A DNA stretch of 63,285 nucleotides, from contig NZTP01000029.1 of NCBI GenBank assembly GCA_002696485.1, forward strand, positions 1 to 63,285, read 5' to 3'. This document shows positions 45,340 through 55,016 of this stretch, in pieces. The notes under the pieces were generated by a model. It had not been told where the DNA came from and did no database searches. It saw nothing but the letters and a program-made list of their open reading frames with translations. How positions within the stretch are numbered: the stretch's first letter is position 1; the number at the start of each line of letters is the position of its first letter. Source of the stretch: Altibacter sp. (GTDB taxonomy: Bacteria; Bacteroidota; Bacteroidia; Flavobacteriales; Flavobacteriaceae). A program made the position numbers and the translations under genes.

Positions 45340-48258
45340 ATGAAATCTAAAATTTCTCTTTTCTTGGTGTTCTTTACCATTACTTTTATGGTAAAAGCAC
45401 AAGAGATTCAATCGGAGGGAGCATTTTACTCCGGGAAAGTAAGCTCGATGGAATACGTTCCTTCAATCGCTTCACGGATGTCTGAATTAAAACCTGCCGA
45501 GGTGTCAGACAAAGAAGCACAAGACGGCAGAGCATCCGGAAACAAAGTGATTATTGGAAAAGATGCACAAACTGAAGACGATTATTTTGTTCGTAATCAG
45601 CATCCCCTTACACAAAAGATCGATGGTAAAGCACCTATTTTAGTATTTGATGCTGCCTCATCAAGTTCACAACCTACAGATCCTTCTTTGGCTGTAGGAC
45701 CTAATCATGTACTCGTAGTGTTCAATACCGGCTTTACCATTTACGACAAATCCGGAAATCAGTTATTACCGCAAACTTCGCCCAATCCTGCAATTTTTCC
45801 TTCGGGAGGATGTTGTGACCTTACAGTTTCTTATGACAAAGCTGCCGATCGTTGGGTGGTGAGTTTCTTAGGAGCCGGAGCTCAAATTGCGGTATCGGAT
45901 GGGCCGGATCCAATAAATGACGGATGGTTTGTATACACCATTAGTCAAATCAATGACTACCAAAAATTATCGGTTTGGAGCGATGGATATTATTTAACCG
46001 ATAATACTTCATCTGCAAATAAAGTGTGGGCGATGGAACGCGCCGAGATGCTTCTTGGAAATCCTGCTGCAGGGATCCAAGGATTCAACCTTCCGGGAAT
46101 TGCAACCAGTGGCTTTTACAGCCCACAAGCCTTGAATGTAACCGATGACAACATGCCCGCTGCAGGTAGCCTTCCCGTGGTTTACCTTCAAGACGATGCC
46201 TGGGCGGGAGTTTCACAGGACCATATTAAGGTCTGGACAATTGATGTCGACTGGGATACTCCTGCAAACTCAACAGTATCTGCTCCCAACCAACTCAATA
46301 CCACTCCTTTTATTTCGGTGTTTGACGGGGGTAGTTTTTCTAACCTTACACAACCCGGTGGAGGGATTGCGATCGATGCACTACAGGCAACGATCATGAA
46401 TCAAGCCCAGTTCAGAAAATTTGGTGGGCATAATTCTGCTGTATTTAACTTTGTTGTGGATACAGATGCCTCTTCCGGAGAATTGGCGGGGGTACGATGG
46501 TTCGAGCTTCGCCAGACAGGTGATGGACAACCATGGACGATCCACCAAGAGGGAACGTATACCGCTCCCGATGGAAGACATGCTTGGCACGCAAGTATGA
46601 TGATGGATATTCAAGGGAATATTGGAATGGGATATTCTTCCATGTCCGGTCCTACAACACCATCAACAGTACGTGTAAGCTCATATTATACCGGGCGTTT
46701 TGCTTCAGATCCACTCAACACGATGACAATCGCTGAAGAACTTATCGCCAACGGAAATGCAAACATTCCGGGATTGAGATACGGTGATTACAGCAAGATC
46801 GATATCGATCCGGATGATGACAAGACCTTTTGGTTTATCAATGAATATATGAATAACGGGCGAAAAGACGTTGTAGGAGTTTTCAAGATCGCACCTAATT
46901 TCAATGTTGATCTTGGAGCTGTTTCAATCGATAGTCCAGTGGATGGAGATCTTTCCAATGCCGAACAAATAACAGTTACCATCTTTAATTACGGACAGTT
47001 AGACCAATCGAACATTCCATTGTCGTTAACGGTTGATGGAAGTTTGATTGCAAACGAAGTATTTACAGGAACAATTCCTTCTTCTACTTCTGCCCAGTAT
47101 ACCTTTACGGCTACCGTAGATATGTCTACAGAAGGTCAAACCTATGAAGTTACGGTCGCAACTAATTTTGTGGGCGATGAAGACAATACCAACAATAGCA
47201 CAACGGAGAATATCACACATATTCTTGCAGCCGATATTGGAGCAACAGCCATCACATCTCCAAATACAGGAGAAGGTCTTGGGAATGAGACTGTAACGAT
47301 CACGATGGAAAATTTCGGAACAGCAGCTCAATCTAATTTTGATGTGTCGTACACGGTAAATGGAGGAACTCCGGTAGTGGAAACTGTTGCTGGACCAATC
47401 GCTCCGGGAGCTACACTTTCATATACGTTTGCAACATTGGCAGATCTTTCAGCCCCCGGGACCTATACAATTGAATCTAGTACTCAACTTGCGGCAGATG
47501 GGGACAATTCAAACGATGCCACTACTAAAGAGGTTGTTAATTTATCATGTAATACAGAAACTAATGCGACTTCTATGCCTATTGGGCCCAATGGAGGGAC
47601 AGTGACCGAATCGATCATAAGCATTGTAGATGATATAACTATCAACGATGTGAACGTCACAATTAACCTTACTCATACCTTTACGGGAGACTTAGATATC
47701 TTTTTGGAAGGACCCGATGGAACTCGCGTGGAACTTTCCACAGATAATGGCGGATCCGGGGATAACATGATCAATACAGTATTCGATGATGAAGCAGCAA
47801 CCTCTATAACTATCGGAACAGCGCCATTTACAGGGAGCTTCCAGCCGGAAGGGGACCTATCAGATTTTGACGGTATGTCATCTCTAGGAGATTGGACTCT
47901 AGAAATTACAGATGATGCTAATTTGGATGGAGGAGCATTGACCAGCTGGTCACTTCAGTTATGTGGAGATGATGCTTTAGGTGTGGATGATAATTTCATC
48001 GACAATAGCGAGTTGGTAATCCTTGAAAAGGGCAACAATCAATTCCAGATTCAACTGCCTACAACTACCGTTACAGAGCGTATGACCTTTACCGTGACCA
48101 ACCTTTTGGGCCAAACCTTACTTAGCTACAGACTCGATAATGAGGATGGTAAGGGGTATTTCTATGATCTGGATATGTCTTATGCAGCTACGGGCGTATA
48201 TATCGTTCGCATTGGAAACAATCAATACGGAAGCGCAAAACGATTGATCGTTCGTTAA
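45340..48258 (+). CDS. T9SS-secreted protein with CARDB-like repeats and P-domain
   Basis: A 972-residue paralogue of the preceding gene. It shares the N-terminal region (TDPSLAVGPNHVLVVFNTGF, DYQKLSVWSDGYYLT, VYLQDDAWAGVSQDHIKVW), then has two CARDB-like modules (LSNAEQITVTIFNYG; GNETVTITMENFGTA), a proprotein-convertase P-domain (about 740-890; LTHTFTGDLDIFLEGPDG, LGDWTLEITDDANLDGG) and a type A T9SS sorting domain ending SAKRLIVR. No protease catalytic domain is present. Extra modules relative to the first copy show domain gain after duplication. Function unknown. Confidence 0.83.
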   Translation: MKSKISLFLVFFTITFMVKAQEIQSEGAFYSGKVSSMEYVPSIASRMSELKPAEVSDKEAQDGRASGNKVIIGKDAQTEDDYFVRNQHPLTQKIDGKAPILVFDAASSSSQPTDPSLAVGPNHVLVVFNTGFTIYDKSGNQLLPQTSPNPAIFPSGGCCDLTVSYDKAADRWVVSFLGAGAQIAVSDGPDPINDGWFVYTISQINDYQKLSVWSDGYYLTDNTSSANKVWAMERAEMLLGNPAAGIQGFNLPGIATSGFYSPQALNVTDDNMPAAGSLPVVYLQDDAWAGVSQDHIKVWTIDVDWDTPANSTVSAPNQLNTTPFISVFDGGSFSNLTQPGGGIAIDALQATIMNQAQFRKFGGHNSAVFNFVVDTDASSGELAGVRWFELRQTGDGQPWTIHQEGTYTAPDGRHAWHASMMMDIQGNIGMGYSSMSGPTTPSTVRVSSYYTGRFASDPLNTMTIAEELIANGNANIPGLRYGDYSKIDIDPDDDKTFWFINEYMNNGRKDVVGVFKIAPNFNVDLGAVSIDSPVDGDLSNAEQITVTIFNYGQLDQSNIPLSLTVDGSLIANEVFTGTIPSSTSAQYTFTATVDMSTEGQTYEVTVATNFVGDEDNTNNSTTENITHILAADIGATAITSPNTGEGLGNETVTITMENFGTAAQSNFDVSYTVNGGTPVVETVAGPIAPGATLSYTFATLADLSAPGTYTIESSTQLAADGDNSNDATTKEVVNLSCNTETNATSMPIGPNGGTVTESIISIVDDITINDVNVTINLTHTFTGDLDIFLEGPDGTRVELSTDNGGSGDNMINTVFDDEAATSITIGTAPFTGSFQPEGDLSDFDGMSSLGDWTLEITDDANLDGGALTSWSLQLCGDDALGVDDNFIDNSELVILEKGNNQFQIQLPTTTVTERMTFTVTNLLGQTLLSYRLDNEDGKGYFYDLDMSYAATGVYIVRIGNNQYGSAKRLIVR

Positions 48259-48285
48259 TTGCTTCGGAATTAATTGCGTATTAAC

Positions 48286-48316
48286 AAAAAACCCTCAAGA
48301 GATTGAGGGTTTTTTT
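48286..48316. terminator. Bidirectional terminator between convergent genes
   Basis: CCCTCAA (48292-48298) and TTGAGGG (48303-48309) with a GAGA loop, flanked by six A residues on the left and seven T residues on the right. It can terminate both the T9SS gene from the left and the outer-membrane gene from the right (stop at 48318). Confidence 0.9.
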
Positions 48317-48317
48317 A

Positions 48318-51300
48318 TTAAAAGAAGGCACGCAGTTGGATGCTTCCGGTATGGACAGTCTTGGAAGTCTCACTTTTCCTTCCGAAGTAAGACAAATTCG
48401 CATCCAAATATTTGGTAATACGCTTCTGAAGCAAAAGGTTCCAAGTAAAATTGGTACCGGGCTGAAGGCCCTCTAGCATCTGATATGCGACCGGAGAAAA
48501 AGCACTTCCTTCAAAGGTATTTTCAATATAGCTGAACTCTCCATTAAGCGAGATCTTCTCTACATTACTAAATCCAAAAGAAACGCCTCCTTTTTGTTGT
48601 AAAAGCGACTCCATATCTCCCACTTGGTTGTCCTTGTTCCCGTAACTGTAGAACACATCGAACCGCGTCTGCGCATTGAGAAGATACGATAGTTTGGGAG
48701 CAAGCTCGTAACTGTCTATGGTATAATTTCGTGATCCGAAATTCTCTGAAATACTTTCAGTAAAACCCAAGGAACTCCTTACATTCACCAACCAACTCTC
48801 CCATATCTTGTGGTTGAAAGCCAATTGATGACTTTTCAGTCGATTCTTCTGAAGCCCAAGTGAAAGCAAGTTATCGCTGGAAGTGGTGATATAGGTATAA
48901 CTGGTCGTATAATGCTGTTTCCCGCGATTGAAGAACAAGGCATTTCTGAAATTAAGAACCAAGCCCAATTGGTCGTCACCGCCGTCTTCGAACGGATTGA
49001 TATTGAATCCGTCATTCCTGCGCTGAACTTTTCTATCTAAGATGTACGAAGTTTGATTGTAAAAATGTGATAGGAATTTTTTGAAGCCCTCTTTATTCTC
49101 CCAAGTTCTTGGGTTTAGCGTAAGGATTTGGCTAAATTGATTCTGACGGATCTTTATAAAAACCTGATTAGGCAATAGGATCCTAACATACTCGGCCTCA
49201 TCCTGAAATTGCGCGATCTCAAACTCATCTAGTTCCTGAATGCCATTGTTATTGTAATCGTTCCAGGTATAGATTCCTTGACCGGGATCCACTTTTACGT
49301 ACGTGAATTCTTGCCTGGGGATCACACCGTTGTTAGAAGATAAGACCGTATTCAAACTTACCCCACCGTTCCAGATGCTTTGGTTGTATAGAATCCTGGA
49401 ATTTAGGGATTTCTCATCTTCGTTCGTTCCAAACTCATCTTTAAGTGTACGGTAATTGGCAAATACCGAAAGTTGAGCATCTTGGCCGTTTATGAGTCTT
49501 GATTTTAGAAAATAGGTGTTAGAACTGTTCACTTTTTGCAAGATGTTCTGACGTAAACTATCGTTGGACTGTCTTCTGTAACCCACTTCCACAAAAATCT
49601 TAGTGCTGTCGCCTATACCCGAAAAGATTTCATACGATCTGAATTTCTGACTCACGGGAGAAAGACTGTCGGTTTGAGCAGTACTCACTTGATTGTCCTC
49701 GAACGCAATTTTTCCACCTATCCAAGATTTCTTCATCGAATAGGTGACCAAAGAATTATGACGTGCAAATTTTGAATCCAACGAATCGCCGCTCCCTTTT
49801 AAGTAGCTTCCTTGCGAATACAGCTGTAGTTTATCAAATCGTACATTCGTGCTTCCCACATGGCGAGAACCGGAATAATTTTCTGAAAAATCCAATTGCT
49901 GAAACTCATAGCGGGCAGTGCCATGCTTTGGGTGAAAGGCTTCAACTCCCGAAATAATAAAGGATTGGTCTCCCATGGGCGCAATAAGGTTCCAATCCCT
50001 GTTGAACTCGATGTTGTAGACACGCTCAATGTTTCGGAAATCTTGATGTATATAATCTGCTGAAGCAAAACCGTCTACCTTCAGCGTATCGGTCGTTGTT
50101 AAAAACCTTTGTCGGGCAGCTAGACGCCCTGCAAAACCATCGTTATTACCATCATCGAGTGATGAGAATAGGTTAAGGTCGTTCTTGCTTCCCGCCACTT
50201 CAAAATCAATTGTGGTCTTTTCAGAAGGATGGTAATTTCCCATTAATCCACCAATTTGTAGTTTTGTTGGTGCGGTCAACTGGATAATTGGCTCGTAGTT
50301 ACCTTGTGGAATTCCATTCACCGGCGGAACGTATTCGAAGATCCTGCTAATGGCTCCGGCATCGCTAATTATATAATTCCCCATATTGGCCCCTACCAAG
50401 GTGAATCGTACGTTGAACAATTCCTCTTCCGGATTGTTCGAGAAGACAAAGATCTCAACACCGTTCGCCGTCTCTTTTCGGTAGAGGATCTTATTTTCTG
50501 AAAAGGTTTCCGGAACGGCCGAAGGGGCCGTCATATTTTCACGATCGTCTCCGGCAGCTTGCAGGATGCCAACCTGTTCTTCTGAAAGATTTTGCTGCAA
50601 AGGTTGGTTCTTTGCGTCGTTTTCGGAATAGGCATACACGCCAATATCTAATTTATCGGTGCTGTAGCCCCCGCCACCGTATCCTATAAAGCGAGTATAA
50701 TTCCTATCGGTATATTGATACTCTACCGAAATGCGCATGTTGTTGGTGATCGGGTAGATAGGGTTGAATTTGATCTCGCCGGCGTTATAGTCGATCACGT
50801 AATCCTCGTTTTCACCCCGTGTGAGTAAGATGCCATTTACATACACGCGCTCACTCCCCGATACAATTAGGATGAAAAGTTCACCGTTAGGTCCCACAAG
50901 CTTATAGGGGCCTTGATTTCCTTCCTGTCCCACAAAACTACTTCTGGCAAAAACACCTCGTACCAGTGCGCCGGCGGCAAATGCCGAGGTTTTGGAACCA
51001 TCGTTATGGGTGAGTGTTCCGCCCAGTGAAATCCCTTGTACCTTTTTGTTAAAACGGGCAAAATAGCTTGTTGAATTTTGAAGGTCTACATCACCGGCTC
51101 GAATGTTCCAATTATCACTATACAGCTCAATGAATATTTGGTCAAATTCATCCAAACTTTGGGAATAACCGCCTTCTTGTGTAGGGATGTTGGCATCTTG
51201 TATGGATGCCCGTATGGATACTTTTTCACTTAGTTGGCCTGTGATCTGCAGGTCCAATTCTGAATTTACCACGGCATTTTGATTGTTTCCAATGGTCACC

Positions 51301-51731
51301 CCTCGAGAAATACTACCTACCGTGTTTAATCCTTCAAAAGGGGTAAATTCCCCTTGCTGATTGGATTTGTCCAAGGAATACAATTTTTCGATACTGCCGG
51401 TACTTTCAGAAATGATCTTAGGGTCTAGGGCAAAGTATTCTTGTACTAAGAATTTGGGATAACGTAAATAATGGATCGTGATCGAATCGCTTGTTTGTGC
51501 TGCTTCCGAAAGAATGAGTTGCGCTCTGCTGTAATCTACCCTATACAAGACCGAATCGATCGTAGCGCCGGCAGCTCCTTCAATATAGAAGCGGCTGGGA
51601 TTGATACTTACACTGTCTATTTGAATCGTATCCCGAACAACGATCTTCTTACTTCTGTAATTGGAAGTGGTATCCTGAGCAACCATGGTAAAGGTCACTG
51701 CAAAGAGAATAAGAGTAAGAAAGTATTTCAT
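48318..51731 (-). CDS. Large outer-membrane beta-barrel-like protein, SprA-reminiscent
   Basis: An 1137-residue exported protein (signal peptide LTLILFAVTFTMVAQ). It contains many amphipathic beta strands and ends in phenylalanine (SIQLRAFF), as outer-membrane barrels do. The segment GLNTVGSISRGVTIGNNQNA, followed by a ITGQLSEKVSIRASIQDANIP stretch, reminds me of the repeated block in SprA (the T9SS/gliding translocon), but the protein is about half the length of SprA, so it is at most a distant relative. It is monocistronic and convergent to the T9SS paralogues. Function unknown; an outer-membrane location is inferred. Confidence 0.72.
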   Translation of the reverse strand: MKYFLTLILFAVTFTMVAQDTTSNYRSKKIVVRDTIQIDSVSINPSRFYIEGAAGATIDSVLYRVDYSRAQLILSEAAQTSDSITIHYLRYPKFLVQEYFALDPKIISESTGSIEKLYSLDKSNQQGEFTPFEGLNTVGSISRGVTIGNNQNAVVNSELDLQITGQLSEKVSIRASIQDANIPTQEGGYSQSLDEFDQIFIELYSDNWNIRAGDVDLQNSTSYFARFNKKVQGISLGGTLTHNDGSKTSAFAAGALVRGVFARSSFVGQEGNQGPYKLVGPNGELFILIVSGSERVYVNGILLTRGENEDYVIDYNAGEIKFNPIYPITNNMRISVEYQYTDRNYTRFIGYGGGGYSTDKLDIGVYAYSENDAKNQPLQQNLSEEQVGILQAAGDDRENMTAPSAVPETFSENKILYRKETANGVEIFVFSNNPEEELFNVRFTLVGANMGNYIISDAGAISRIFEYVPPVNGIPQGNYEPIIQLTAPTKLQIGGLMGNYHPSEKTTIDFEVAGSKNDLNLFSSLDDGNNDGFAGRLAARQRFLTTTDTLKVDGFASADYIHQDFRNIERVYNIEFNRDWNLIAPMGDQSFIISGVEAFHPKHGTARYEFQQLDFSENYSGSRHVGSTNVRFDKLQLYSQGSYLKGSGDSLDSKFARHNSLVTYSMKKSWIGGKIAFEDNQVSTAQTDSLSPVSQKFRSYEIFSGIGDSTKIFVEVGYRRQSNDSLRQNILQKVNSSNTYFLKSRLINGQDAQLSVFANYRTLKDEFGTNEDEKSLNSRILYNQSIWNGGVSLNTVLSSNNGVIPRQEFTYVKVDPGQGIYTWNDYNNNGIQELDEFEIAQFQDEAEYVRILLPNQVFIKIRQNQFSQILTLNPRTWENKEGFKKFLSHFYNQTSYILDRKVQRRNDGFNINPFEDGGDDQLGLVLNFRNALFFNRGKQHYTTSYTYITTSSDNLLSLGLQKNRLKSHQLAFNHKIWESWLVNVRSSLGFTESISENFGSRNYTIDSYELAPKLSYLLNAQTRFDVFYSYGNKDNQVGDMESLLQQKGGVSFGFSNVEKISLNGEFSYIENTFEGSAFSPVAYQMLEGLQPGTNFTWNLLLQKRITKYLDANLSYFGRKSETSKTVHTGSIQLRAFF

Positions 51732-51853
51732 TAGGTATACAACTAAACACAGCCTACTTTATTTTGTTGATTGTTTTTTAAAATCTTTTTGCCGATGTTC
51801 CTTGTAAAAATACAATGTTATTTAATTTAGTACGGTATAAAGAAGGATACGAT

Positions 51854-52624
51854 ATGAAGATTATCTCGTACAATGTGAATGGCATACGCGCTGCAATGCG
51901 AAAGGGTTTTTTGAATTGGTTGCAAGCAGCAAGTCCCGATGTGATCTGTTTACAGGAAACCAAGGCTAATTTCGATCAGGTAGAGGTTGAAGCCATTGAA
52001 GCTGCCGGATATCCATATCATTATTGGTTTAGTGCCGTGAAAAAAGGGTATAGTGGTGTTGCGATCTTTTCAAAAATAAAGCCCAACCATATAGAGTATG
52101 GGACGGGAATTGAATATATGGATGCGGAAGGAAGAAATTTACGTGTCGATTTTGATCACGTTTCCGTAATGAGCTTATACCTTCCAAGTGGCACCAATTT
52201 GGATCGCTTGGACCATAAGCTTACCTATATGGCAGATTTTCAAACATATATAGACACCTTGAAAAAGGAAATTCCCAACTTAATCATTTGTGGCGATTAC
52301 AATATTTGTCACGAAGCCATCGATATTCACGACCCTGTGCGTAACAAGAATGTATCGGGGTTTCTTCCCGTAGAGCGCAAATGGATAGATGGTTTTATTA
52401 AAAGCGGATTTATAGATTCCTTTAGGCATTTCAACAAAGAACCTCATCACTATACTTGGTGGAGCTATCGCGCCAATGCGCGAGCAAACAATAAAGGTTG
52501 GCGTATTGATTACAATATGGTGGCAAAACCATTGGAAAAAAAATTAAAACGAGCGGTAATATTACCTGACGCCTACCACAGTGATCATTGTCCGCATTTA
52601 GTAGAATTATCCTTAGAAAGATGA
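51854..52624 (+). CDS. xth: Exodeoxyribonuclease III (AP endonuclease)
   Basis: A 256-residue ExoIII/APE1-family nuclease for base-excision repair; it cuts at abasic sites and removes 3' blocks. Catalytic blocks: N7 in MKIISYNVNGIRAA, E35 in ICLQETK, the LPSGTNLDR loop, GDYNICHEAIDIHDP (Asp, Asn), GWRIDYNMVAK and YHSDHCPHLVEL (Asp, His). An upstream ATG at 51815 exists, but conserved family starts favour 51854. It is the first gene of a four-gene unit and overlaps the DUF2255 gene by 4 bases. Confidence 0.94.
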   Translation: MKIISYNVNGIRAAMRKGFLNWLQAASPDVICLQETKANFDQVEVEAIEAAGYPYHYWFSAVKKGYSGVAIFSKIKPNHIEYGTGIEYMDAEGRNLRVDFDHVSVMSLYLPSGTNLDRLDHKLTYMADFQTYIDTLKKEIPNLIICGDYNICHEAIDIHDPVRNKNVSGFLPVERKWIDGFIKSGFIDSFRHFNKEPHHYTWWSYRANARANNKGWRIDYNMVAKPLEKKLKRAVILPDAYHSDHCPHLVELSLER

Positions 52625-52998
52625 GTTTTCCAACCGAATTTTTTGCACATCTTGACACGCATAACTATACAGAGATCAAAGGTGGGCTTCAACGAGAGAC
52701 CTTTTTGGAGATCTGGGTTGTGACCGTGGGAGATCGGGTCTTCGCACGAAGTTGGAACAAAAGTGAAAAGAGCTGGTATACCGCATTTTTGGAAGAAGGC
52801 GTCGGACAATTAAAATTTGGAGCAGTCGTTTTGGATGTTACGGGGTTGAAAGTACTGAAGGAGGATGCTGTGCACCAACAAATCGATACGGCCTATCGTT
52901 CTCGTTATACTGAAGAAAAAAATATATACTACGCACAGGGGATCAGTCAGCCGGAGTATTATGATTATACACTCGAACTATTTTATAAACCTACTTAA
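52621..52998 (+). CDS. DUF2255 family protein
   Basis: A 125-residue small cytosolic protein matching DUF2255, with the blocks TEIKGGLQRETFLEIWVVTVGDRVF-type strand (20-45), RSWNKSEKSWYTAF and DTAYRSRYTEEKN. Related domains resemble deazaflavin-dependent reductase folds, but I see no proof of cofactor binding here. The start ATG overlaps the xth stop as ATGA, so translation is coupled. Upstream in-frame TTG start (52588) rejected. Confidence 0.78.
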   Translation: MSFPTEFFAHLDTHNYTEIKGGLQRETFLEIWVVTVGDRVFARSWNKSEKSWYTAFLEEGVGQLKFGAVVLDVTGLKVLKEDAVHQQIDTAYRSRYTEEKNIYYAQGISQPEYYDYTLELFYKPT

Positions 52999-53007
52999 CT
53001 GTATACT

Positions 53008-53967
53008 ATGAAAATGATTCTGAAGGGAATTTGGGCTATTTCTGCCCTATTATTCATGAACTCTTGTGTTTCATCGAAGATCTACGACGACCTCAAATCT
53101 CGGTACGATATGTTGAAAGCCGAAAATGAAGCCTTGATGGCACAACTGGATAATGCGGCTAGCGATGGAAAGGTCTATTCTGTGGATATTCTGAAAGACA
53201 GGATCGAAGAACTAAATTCCGAAAAGAGCCGACTGGACATGGATCTTGCAGCCTGTGAAAATAACTATAACCGCCTCAAAGAATCGTATGATGCGCTGGA
53301 GGCAAACAGCTCTGCGGCTCTTAGTGATAACTTGGCGTTAAATCGAGAATTGCTAACACAATTGGAAGCGAAGGAAAAAGCCTTGGCATTGGAAAATGAA
53401 CGATTGGAAAAACTTAAGAAGGACCTTGCAGCTCGGTCTCAACGCGTTGAAGAATTGGAGGCCATCATTGCATCCAAAGATGCGAAGATGAGCGCGCTTA
53501 AAGAAGCTATTTCTGCAGCACTTACTAATTTTGAAGGCAATGGTCTCACAGTTGAACAAAGAGATGGTAAGGTGTATGTTTCCATGGAGAATAAATTGTT
53601 GTTCGAAAGTGGAAGTTGGGCAGTGAATGCACGCGGGCGAGAAGCTGTTGTAGCCTTAGGTAAAGTGTTGGCTCAAAATAAAGAGATCGCGGTTCTTATA
53701 GAGGGACATACAGATAATGTGCCTTATGGAGGTAGCGGTAACATAAGTGACAACTGGGATCTCTCCACAAAAAGGGCTACGGCTATTGTACACATTCTTA
53801 CTGAAAATTCCGGAATTCCTAAAGACAACCTAACAGCTGCCGGTCGGGGAGAGTTTGCTCCGGTCGCTACCAACACCACTGCAGAAGGCAAGTCTAAGAA
53901 CCGCCGAATTGAAGTGATTTTGACTCCTAAATTGGATGAGATCTCAAAATTATTAAATGAATTGTAG
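53008..53967 (+). CDS. OmpA-family peptidoglycan-associated lipoprotein
   Basis: A 319-residue lipoprotein (lipobox LFMNSC, C20) with a long coiled coil (about 25-170; KSRYDMLKAENEALM, AKEKALALENERLEKLKKDL) and a C-terminal OmpA domain (about 190-310) with peptidoglycan-binding motifs LIEGHTDNVPYGG, NWDLSTKRATAIVHIL and GRGEFAPVATN plus NRRIEVIL. It probably tethers the outer membrane to the cell wall. It begins 9 bases after DUF2255 and is followed 17 bases later by the aldo/keto reductase. Confidence 0.9.
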   Translation: MKMILKGIWAISALLFMNSCVSSKIYDDLKSRYDMLKAENEALMAQLDNAASDGKVYSVDILKDRIEELNSEKSRLDMDLAACENNYNRLKESYDALEANSSAALSDNLALNRELLTQLEAKEKALALENERLEKLKKDLAARSQRVEELEAIIASKDAKMSALKEAISAALTNFEGNGLTVEQRDGKVYVSMENKLLFESGSWAVNARGREAVVALGKVLAQNKEIAVLIEGHTDNVPYGGSGNISDNWDLSTKRATAIVHILTENSGIPKDNLTAAGRGEFAPVATNTTAEGKSKNRRIEVILTPKLDEISKLLNEL

Positions 53968-53984
53968 CCATAAAAGGCCATGCT

Positions 53985-55016
53985 ATGCAATATACCATCC
54001 TGCCCAATACCAATCTAAAAATTAGTCGAATATGTCTTGGCAGTATGACTTGGGGCCAACAGAATACTGAAGCTGAAGGTCATGCGCAACTGGATATGGC
54101 GTTGGACAAAGGCGTTAATTTTATTGATACCGCCGAAATGTATTCGGTGCCGGGTAATCCAAAGACCCAAGGAAGCACCGAATCGATCATTGGCAGCTGG
54201 TTTGCTAAAAAGGGTGTTAGGAACAAAATGGTCCTCGCATCGAAAATAACAGGGCCCAATCGGTTTTTTGAACACATCCGGAAAGATCTCTCCTTTAGTA
54301 AGGAAGCTTTGGACGATGCATTACACAAAAGCTTAAAACGACTTCAAACCGATTATCTCGATCTATATCAATTGCATTGGCCCGAGCGGGGTGTGAATAT
54401 TTTTGGGAGTCGAGACTACATACATAATGATGCATGGGAAGATACCATTGCTGCGACACTCGAACACCTAAATTTATACGTGAAGCAAGGGAAGATCCGG
54501 TATATGGGGCTGTCCAATGAGACACCTTGGGGAGCCATGCGTTACATGGAGGAGGCCCGCAAAGGAGCACCTAAGATGGTATCGATACAGAACGCATACA
54601 ATTTATTGAACCGAAGGGACGAGATTGGATTGTCGGAAGTGATCCTGAGAGAAGACCTTGGTTATCTGCCGTATTCTCCTTTGGCATTTGGGATGCTCAC
54701 CGGAAAGTATTTGAACGGTGCTACTCCTCGGCATGCAAGAGTCACTCTATTTCCAAACTATTCGAGATATCACGGTGATGGCTCCTTTGAGGCTACCAGA
54801 AAGTATCAAGAGATCGCTCAGCAGCATGACTTAAGCCTCACTCAAATGAGCTTGGCATTTATTAGACAGCAACCTTTTGTCACTTCTACCATTGTGGGTG
54901 CCACGACCGTGGAACAGCTACAGGAGAATATAGGCAGTATTTCTGTAAACCTTTCCGAAGAAATAATAACAGCCATCAACACGGTGCACGCGACAATCCC
55001 GAATCCGGCTCCTTAA
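53985..55016 (+). CDS. Aldo/keto reductase (Tas-like)
   Basis: A 343-residue NADPH-dependent aldo/keto reductase with an intact catalytic tetrad: Asp and Tyr in FIDTAEMYSVPG, Lys in VLASKITG and His in YQLHWPE. The NADPH-binding region near STIVGATTVEQLQEN is present. Closest in type to E. coli Tas, whose substrate is not certain. It ends by overlapping the acyl-CoA dehydrogenase gene on the other strand by 4 bases. Confidence 0.9.
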   Translation: MQYTILPNTNLKISRICLGSMTWGQQNTEAEGHAQLDMALDKGVNFIDTAEMYSVPGNPKTQGSTESIIGSWFAKKGVRNKMVLASKITGPNRFFEHIRKDLSFSKEALDDALHKSLKRLQTDYLDLYQLHWPERGVNIFGSRDYIHNDAWEDTIAATLEHLNLYVKQGKIRYMGLSNETPWGAMRYMEEARKGAPKMVSIQNAYNLLNRRDEIGLSEVILREDLGYLPYSPLAFGMLTGKYLNGATPRHARVTLFPNYSRYHGDGSFEATRKYQEIAQQHDLSLTQMSLAFIRQQPFVTSTIVGATTVEQLQENIGSISVNLSEEIITAINTVHATIPNPAP

